Assembly (NCBI GenBank): GCA_028554795.2
Contig: CM068829.1
Location: forward strand, 129,782,016 to 129,846,015
DNA from: Sinohyriopsis cumingii
Lineage: Eukaryota > Mollusca > Bivalvia > Unionida > Unionidae
DNA: 64,000 nucleotides
Reading direction: 5' to 3'
Shown in pieces: positions 61,501-64,000 of this stretch. Under the pieces are notes generated by a model. The model was given only the letters and a program-made list of their open reading frames with translations, was not told the origin of the DNA and searched no databases. Numbering within the stretch: position 1 is the first letter of the stretch; the number at the start of each line of letters is the position of its first letter. The translations under genes were made by a program, and so were the position numbers.

Positions 61501-62829
61501 GATAATTAAATCAAATATACATAACAGTACTGACTGTGTTTGAAATGGGTGTTGTAAATAATATTCCTTGTTTACTGTCAGACAGAAATGAGTAGCAGCA
61601 GATACACCACATGGCAATAGAAAAGTGGGCAGGATTAGTCAATAGTCATTTAGTCAGGATTGTCAATTGTCATAAGAGACTGAATGACATAGTTCCTTTC
61701 TTCTGAGGTATTGAAATTTAGTTTATGGGTAATGCAGGATGCATGTGCCATGGAAAAGTTTCTAAAATTTTCTGAGTATTTGATGTCGGGTGTAAATGGT
61801 AATGGTATGTTTTTGATGGCATTTACATCAACACAGTAAAGATTTTGGTAAATGTTTTTCATTTGACTAACTCTTAATAGATTCTTATCACACTTGGCAT
61901 GAATCATCATGAAGTTAAGACAGCGTTTTCTCTGACATGATAAACAACCAGGTGGCAAAGTGGTCAAAAGTGCTCACCTTTACTGATCACTCTCACCTTT
62001 ACTGATCACTCTCCCTCTCACTTCTATCCATGTGGGTTCGAGTCTTGGGCTTGGTCCATTGTGGGTATGTGGGAAAGCTTGCCAGTACCTTGCTTGTTGG
62101 TTCTTACCAGTGTTTTCCGGGGTTCTTCCTCCACCAGATAGATTGGCAGCCATGTATAGCTTATCATGTGCTGAAAAATGGAGTTAAACCCAGAACAACA
62201 ACAACAGCCATCATTTATAACAGTTAATGCCCATTCTCATTTATAGCTGTAGATAGTGTATGACAGAATTTTGTAAGTGAAGCTACACTTGCAATTTTTA
62301 ATTGCTTGGAAATTTACTACTTATTGTGGACATCATCAGAAGTTATTTAGAAGAGATATGCACTTTTTTATTATAGATTTACCTCCATCTTGGAGCAAGG
62401 GTGGGAAGCAGAGTATATTTACATGCTTACCATTTAGTTTGTTAGTGGATTGATCTGAAACTTAATACATATTATGGCCATCATCAGAAAATATGCATGC
62501 AGGCCAATCATTGTGCTTGCACTATTTTCAGAAGAGTTATTTGCCCCTTTTGACACTTCATAAATCAATAGGAAGGGGTAGGATGCAGGAGGGGTGCAAG
62601 TACACTGTATATTTATGTTCAAATTGCTCACCATTCCTTTAGTTTAAAATGATTTCTTTAATTTGCAGGAGTTTACATCCCCAAAAACAGTATGGATGTA
62701 CCAGACGAATTTAAAGGCATTGGAATTCGGATTGAAGATGATATTCTGATTACCTCTTCAGAGCCTGTTGTTCTGTCAGCCAACTGTCCAAAACATGCAG
62801 ATGAGATTGAGGCTTTATTCAGACATTGA
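36415..62829 (+). CDS. XPNPEP3: XPNPEP3, Xaa-Pro aminopeptidase 3, complete, seven exons
   Basis: A metallo-aminopeptidase of the M24B family (mitochondrial APP3, like yeast Icp55) that removes an N-terminal residue before proline or trims imported proteins. Exons 36415-36499, 37916-38691, 44144-44231, 52986-53120, 56158-56345, 58069-58189 and 62669-62829 give 1554 nt, 517 residues (human about 507), all with GT-AG borders and matching phases. Residues 1-55 are basic and amphipathic with no acidic cluster, fitting a mitochondrial presequence. The aminopeptidase-P N-domain covers about 60-240 ([30 protein letters not shown]). The catalytic domain covers about 245-510. Expected metal ligands are all present: D342 (LMDAGCE), D353 (SDLTRTWP), H436 (HHVSHYLG), E463 (TIEPG), E487 (GIRIEDD); H325 and H443 are the usual substrate-site histidines. 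Splice-level model by eye; transcription not shown. Confidence 0.96.
36630..37565. mobile_element. Foldback-like element in XPNPEP3 intron 1
   Basis: The left arm (about 36637-36780) and right arm (about 37410-37562) are imperfect reverse complements (ACTAACATCGT, TCAGGAATAT, GTCTTAC motifs in both). The left arm is followed by a tandem second copy (36786-36935), so the element has two left arms and one right arm. Non-coding. Confidence 0.65.
37916..38691 (+). CDS. XPNPEP3: XPNPEP3 exon 2 (aminopeptidase-P N-domain)
   Basis: 776 nt after acceptor TTATCTTATTCCAG, ending at GGG before donor GTATAT. It encodes residues 29-287, including [55 protein letters not shown] and [11 protein letters not shown]. 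The whole N-domain is in one exon. Confidence 0.95.
38963..39813 (+). mobile_element. SINE C copy expanded by two internal minisatellites
   Basis: The tRNA-like head GAGCCGCAGTGGCCATAGAG and B-box GGGTTCAGATCATCC (39017-39031) start at 38963. The body follows (GGACAAGACATGTGCTACCA, TTGCCTTGGCA). It breaks into about four 54-bp units (39110-39325, TCTGTAAACACTTCCAGAGC core) and later about six 60-bp units (39460-39813) built on the SINE tail wording CTTGTGTTGCTGTGCCATAA. In XPNPEP3 intron 2. Confidence 0.65.
39460..39813. repeat. Minisatellite, about 60 bp x 6
   Basis: Unit wording: TAATGTACTTGTGTTGCTGT, GCCATAAAACACCAAACACC, ATCACCACTTTCCACTACC. The array is clean in its centre and degenerate at both ends. 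Confidence 0.9.
40100..41150. other. XPNPEP3 intron 2, unassigned, possible old retroelement
   Basis: Slightly GC-richer than its surroundings, with a 109-codon minus-strand open frame (40483-40154) that I cannot assign. The base composition resembles the DIRS-like stretches elsewhere in the window, but no diagnostic motif is visible. Confidence 0.3.
41300..42030. repeat. Minisatellite, about 35 bp x 21
   Basis: Unit AATAGAGGTCTGATAACAGT followed by CTATAGTAGCCTTTG, repeated about 21 times with scattered substitutions and a few partial units. In XPNPEP3 intron 2. Confidence 0.93.
42477..43114. mobile_element. MITE-like repeat with GGCGCTC ends, copy 2
   Basis: Starts GGGGCGCTCACCAGTTATTA and ends GTAGAGCGCCAC. 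Colinear with 29126-29770 with many substitutions and small indels. In XPNPEP3 intron 2. Confidence 0.8.
43200..43990. repeat. Family X satellite-like block, reverse orientation
   Basis: About five to six units of about 140 bp with GAAAATCTTGTTATTGC, CTCCTCCTGAATG, TTTTCACCAGAAGACTTCTT, CTAAATGAAAATGGTG and ATGGCAGCCAT. These are reverse complements of the 2.3-3.9 kb wording. A (TAA)n run lies at 43531-43562. Confidence 0.78.
44144..44231 (+). CDS. XPNPEP3: XPNPEP3 exon 3
   Basis: 88 nt after acceptor TTCATTATTTCAG, with donor GTATAA. It encodes [20 protein letters not shown] and ILAYPPVVA(G). The [10 protein letters not shown] motif precedes the metal site in M24B enzymes. Confidence 0.95.
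44890..45520. repeat. Dispersed repeat related to 30.1-30.6 kb
   Basis: Shares CACCATGGAGGGGGCTAGTC and AACATTA with 30180-30215 (ACTATGGAGGGGCTGGTCAA), and further down TTTATTTAAAGAAAT and TTAAATTCCAAA in the same order. Divergent and non-coding; ends not defined. Confidence 0.5.
45530..48330. other. XPNPEP3 intron 3, unassigned
   Basis: AT-rich. A short CT-rich microsatellite lies near 46110-46146. The 92-codon open frame at 47626-47904 shows no domain and no splice support. No convincing element ends were seen. Confidence 0.4.
48335..48830. repeat. Minisatellite, about 37 bp x 13
   Basis: Unit TGTGATTATTGTTATTAATG followed by GTTTTATGACAGATTAA, repeated about 13 times. Neighbouring units differ at GTTATT/ATTATT and AATGG/AAGGG. 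Confidence 0.93.
48850..49035. repeat. AT-rich minisatellite, about 22-25 bp x 7
   Basis: Unit wording ATAACATTACTATAAATCAC followed by ATTTT. It starts almost directly after the 37-bp array. Confidence 0.85.
49400..51760 (+). pseudogene. DIRS-type retrotransposon remnant with reverse transcriptase
   Basis: 51190-51720 reads, across frame breaks, as a reverse transcriptase of the DIRS kind: a long N-terminal lead, [11 protein letters not shown], then [15 protein letters not shown] and [15 protein letters not shown] stands at the catalytic YxDD place with the first Asp lost. Upstream, 49.55-51.0 kb is GC-richer and resembles the gag-like region by position only. Several stops and shifts show it is dead. 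It lies in XPNPEP3 intron 3, same strand. Ends not found. Confidence 0.65.
51352..51500. repeat. Three-copy tandem duplication (about 50 bp) inside the reverse transcriptase
   Basis: CAGTTTGGAATGCTATCAAA, CCAGCTGACTGGGCAGTTTC and CATCAAGCTT occur three times in a row. One copy in the first or second repeat lacks two bases, which shifts the frame. Confidence 0.92.
51770..52985. other. 3' part of XPNPEP3 intron 3, nothing recognised
   Basis: AT-rich with only short open frames, the longest being a 63-codon one near 52114. No repeat unit or inverted ends noticed. Confidence 0.5.
52986..53120 (+). CDS. XPNPEP3: XPNPEP3 exon 4 (first two metal aspartates)
   Basis: 135 nt after acceptor TTGCTATTCACAG, with donor GTAAAA. 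It encodes [29 protein letters not shown] and [11 protein letters not shown], with metal ligands D342 and D353. Confidence 0.96.
53903..54143 (-). mobile_element. SINE A (tRNA-derived, AAC-tailed) with 13-bp target-site duplication
   Basis: On the minus strand it begins GGGGCCCCGAGTGGCCGAGT, with box A GTGGCCGAGTGG and box B GGGTTCGAGTC, a body with GGTGGTTCTTCTCAGGGTTT, and an (AAC)n tail (plus-strand TTG repeats at 53903-53920). The direct repeat AGAACCTCTTCTG lies at 53892-53904 and 54144-54156. The large open frame across it is incidental. Confidence 0.9.
54750..55430 (+). pseudogene. Possible third DIRS-type fragment
   Basis: Shares wording with 50080-50230 (GAGACAGAG..., TTAGATTGATAT/G, CTTTAAGGA/CTTCAAGGA, ending in TCC/CCTTTC stretches) and has the same GC-richer composition. 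No catalytic motif is visible. In XPNPEP3 intron 4. Confidence 0.35.
55435..56030. repeat. Family X satellite-like block, reverse orientation
   Basis: About four units with ATCTTGAAAATCTTGTTATT, CTCCATCTGAATGAATG, TATCAGCATGGG, TTTCAC and CTAAATGAAAATG wording, as at 43.2 kb. Confidence 0.75.
56158..56345 (+). CDS. XPNPEP3: XPNPEP3 exon 5
   Basis: 188 nt after acceptor TGTTCTCATTTCAG, with donor GTAAGT, phase 1 in and 0 out. It begins [20 protein letters not shown] (human GRFTAPQAELYEAVLEIQ) and runs through [18 protein letters not shown]. Confidence 0.95.
56400..58060. other. XPNPEP3 intron 5, nothing recognised
   Basis: AT-rich, short open frames only. No inverted ends or tandem array seen. 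The 62-codon frame near 57022 shows no domain. Confidence 0.5.
58069..58189 (+). CDS. XPNPEP3: XPNPEP3 exon 6 (metal histidine and glutamate)
   Basis: 121 nt after acceptor ATCTTTTCCACAG, with donor GTAAGT. It encodes [20 protein letters not shown] then DGMVVTIEP, carrying H436, H443 and E463. HHVSH replaces the vertebrate HHVGH; Ser at this place also occurs in bacterial PepP. Confidence 0.96.
58555..58970. repeat. Family X satellite-like block, reverse orientation
   Basis: About three units. A subunit of about 80 bp (GTGTTCACCAGAAGACTTAC, TATGATGTCTAGTTGATCC) is duplicated in tandem at about 58738 and 58808 with high identity. Confidence 0.75.
59764..60066 (+). mobile_element. SINE B (tRNA-derived, CA-tailed), second copy
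   Basis: Head CTAGTGGCTTATTGGTTAGA, box B region GGTCATGGGTTCAATCCC, body with TAACAGCTGCCTTGCTTGGC and GACATCATGCTACATGTCTG, and a (CA)n tail at about 60043-60066. Opposite orientation to 9820-10143 and less diverged in the tRNA-like head. No clear target duplication found by eye. Confidence 0.82.
60262..60517 (+). mobile_element. SINE A, second copy
   Basis: GGGCCCCGAGTGGCCGAATG start, GTGGGTTCGAGTCTTGGATT box B, GGTGGTTCTTTCCGGGGTTT body, and a (CAA)n tail at 60499-60517. Colinear with the minus-strand copy at 53.9 kb. Confidence 0.88.
61950..62208 (+). mobile_element. SINE A, third copy, diverged head
   Basis: CAGGTGGCAAAGTGGTCAAA head, with an internal duplication of TCACCTTTACTGATCACTCT, then GTGGGTTCGAGTCTTGGGCT, GTTTTCCGGGGTTCTTCCTC and an AACAACAACAAC tail. 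461 bp before XPNPEP3 exon 7. Confidence 0.82.
62669..62829 (+). CDS. XPNPEP3: XPNPEP3 exon 7 (last metal glutamate, stop)
   Basis: 161 nt after acceptor TTCTTTAATTTGCAG, ending in TGA at 62827-62829. It encodes [20 protein letters not shown] followed by RIEDDILIT and [18 protein letters not shown]487 in RIEDD is the fifth metal ligand. Confidence 0.96.
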
Positions 62830-63009
62830 TTATTATCCATTGTTTTTTTATGGAATCGCTCCTGTTTGGTTTCACAAACAATCAGCCATGTTGAAGGCCA
62901 TCATATCTCCCCCTCCATCAAAGTTCAGAGGGAATATAAAATTGTTAGCATTTATGTGTTTTTTCTTTTGTACTGCCCTCAGTATCTTAGATCCTACTTT
63001 GCTTACATT

Positions 63010-63015
63010 TATAAA
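63010..63015 (+). terminator. XPNPEP3: Possible XPNPEP3 poly(A) signal variant TATAAA
   Basis: First AATAAA-like hexamer after the stop codon, 181 bp downstream. The next exact AATAAA is at 63278-63283, but that lies inside the hAT copy. Either could serve; neither is proven. Confidence 0.3.
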
Positions 63016-63159
63016 AAAATTAGCTTATGGAATGATGTCAAGAGTAGTAACTCATCATTGCCAGAATTAGGTTGATGTGACCTGTTTTTCAAGCTTGAGT
63101 GACTTTTGTATTTTCAGCCATTCATTCATTATGCCCTCAATATCTTGGGTGCCTTTTTC

Positions 63160-63800
63160 AGGCCTGCCAACCCTCATGATTTTGGTATGAATTTCACAAC
63201 TCTCAATAGCAACTCATGGATTTATGCCGCATGCCAAAAAATCACAAATTCCTGAATTCTCAATCAGCTAAATAATGAATAAAGTAAATTTTATCTCATT
63301 AAGTGCTAGTCAAAATGGCAGCGGTGGTCGCTGATACTCATAACAGTCCTGTATTACTAGTCATGATATTAATAGCACTATATTCAATTGTTACAGTTTG
63401 CCCTGTATCGAGCATTGTAAATTATTAAATCTATATTTAGAAACAAAGTTTTACAAATAATCGTGAAGAAAACCATGGCCCAGCTGATTTATTTTTAAAC
63501 ATTTTAAACAAACACCAAATGAAGACAGCTTTTTCAAGTGTAAGAATTTTTTAGATATTGAAAGATTAGCATGTATTGCAATTTTCCACACGTGCCGACA
63601 CCACTAATCGTTGATCATTTGACGTTTCATCTTATGGATTAATACCATTTCGTAATTAAGCTACACTGTTTTCACCTGCACAGAAGATATATGTATTCCA
63701 CAAAAAGTGAAATTTAGATTGGAGTACACCAAATGTTGGCCTTGCATTCAGCCCTCAAACATCGATATACATTATGCTTTTTGTACAGTAGTATGCCACG
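63160..63800 (+). mobile_element. hAT element, second copy (5' part)
   Basis: Begins GGCCTGCCAACCCTCATGAT and stays colinear with the reverse complement of 33383 down to about 32890: GGTATGAATTTCAC, CATGGATTTATGCCGCATGC, TACTAGTCATGATATTAATA, then the start of the coding part (AAAAAGTGAAATTTAGATTG). No start codon equivalent is kept and the coding part is cut off near 63790. Confidence 0.75.
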
Positions 63801-63833
63801 AATTTTAGAATTGGGAATGTGCTCAAAGGCTCA

Positions 63834-63925
63834 TATTGTTGCTTACAATTTACCTGTCATACATGTAGTATATAATAATATTAGTATATACTACATGTAT
63901 GACAGATAAATTGTAAGCAGCAATA
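63834..63925. repeat. Near-perfect hairpin, arms about 42 bp
   Basis: TATTGTTGCTTACAATTTAC, CTGTCATACATG and TAGTATATA is mirrored by its reverse complement ending at 63925, with two mismatches and a loop of only a few bases. Weaker complementarity extends outward to about 63810 and 63950. Confidence 0.9.
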
Positions 63926-64000
63926 CAAACCCCTGTGGGCATGTGACAGAATGATGGGAAAAAGCACACAGCTTGAAAAAGCACAAAGATATTGGAAAAA

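Overview
This is animal (eukaryotic) nuclear DNA: AT-rich, intron-dense, and crowded with transposon and SINE remnants, with only two recognisable conserved genes in 64 kb. The repeat content (tRNA-derived SINEs with AAC or CA tails, hAT and DIRS remnants, many small inverted-repeat elements, roughly 140-bp satellite-like units) suggests a marine invertebrate, most likely a lophotrochozoan such as a mollusc. That taxonomic call is inference.

Layout. (1) 877-21081, minus strand: seven coding exons of ST13, the Hsc70-interacting protein Hip. They run from the start codon through the third TPR. All seven have GT-AG borders and every reading phase matches. The charged region and the C-terminal domain lie off the left edge. 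(2) 21.1-36.2 kb: a repeat-rich spacer with a 1.56-kb inverted-repeat element, a possible LTR, a hAT-like element with a near-perfect 8-bp target duplication, an internally deleted hAT transposon, and a tentative three-exon small minus-strand gene. (3) 36165-36499: a very short candidate bidirectional promoter between a minus-strand coding-like exon and XPNPEP3 exon 1 (142 bp between the two ATGs). (4) 36415-62829, plus strand: a complete seven-exon XPNPEP3 (mitochondrial Xaa-Pro aminopeptidase 3), 517 codons, with all five expected metal ligands. (5) 62.83-64.0 kb: 3' flank with a second copy of the hAT element and a near-perfect hairpin.

ST13 and XPNPEP3 are divergent neighbours here, as they are on human 22q13.2, so the pair looks like a retained ancient head-to-head linkage. 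The minus-strand exon at 36.2 kb is the most open question. It could be the first exon of a small unrecognised gene. It could instead be a remote first exon of ST13, joined in frame as an N-terminal extension or carrying an upstream ORF whose stop overlaps the ST13 ATG. The introns hold DIRS-type retrotransposon fragments, three SINE families (two copies with clear target-site duplications), several minisatellites (about 25, 35, 37, 54 and 60 bp) and three dispersed families of about 140-bp degenerate tandem units. No CRISPR, rRNA or functional tRNA gene was seen, and nothing that amounts to a clearly new system.
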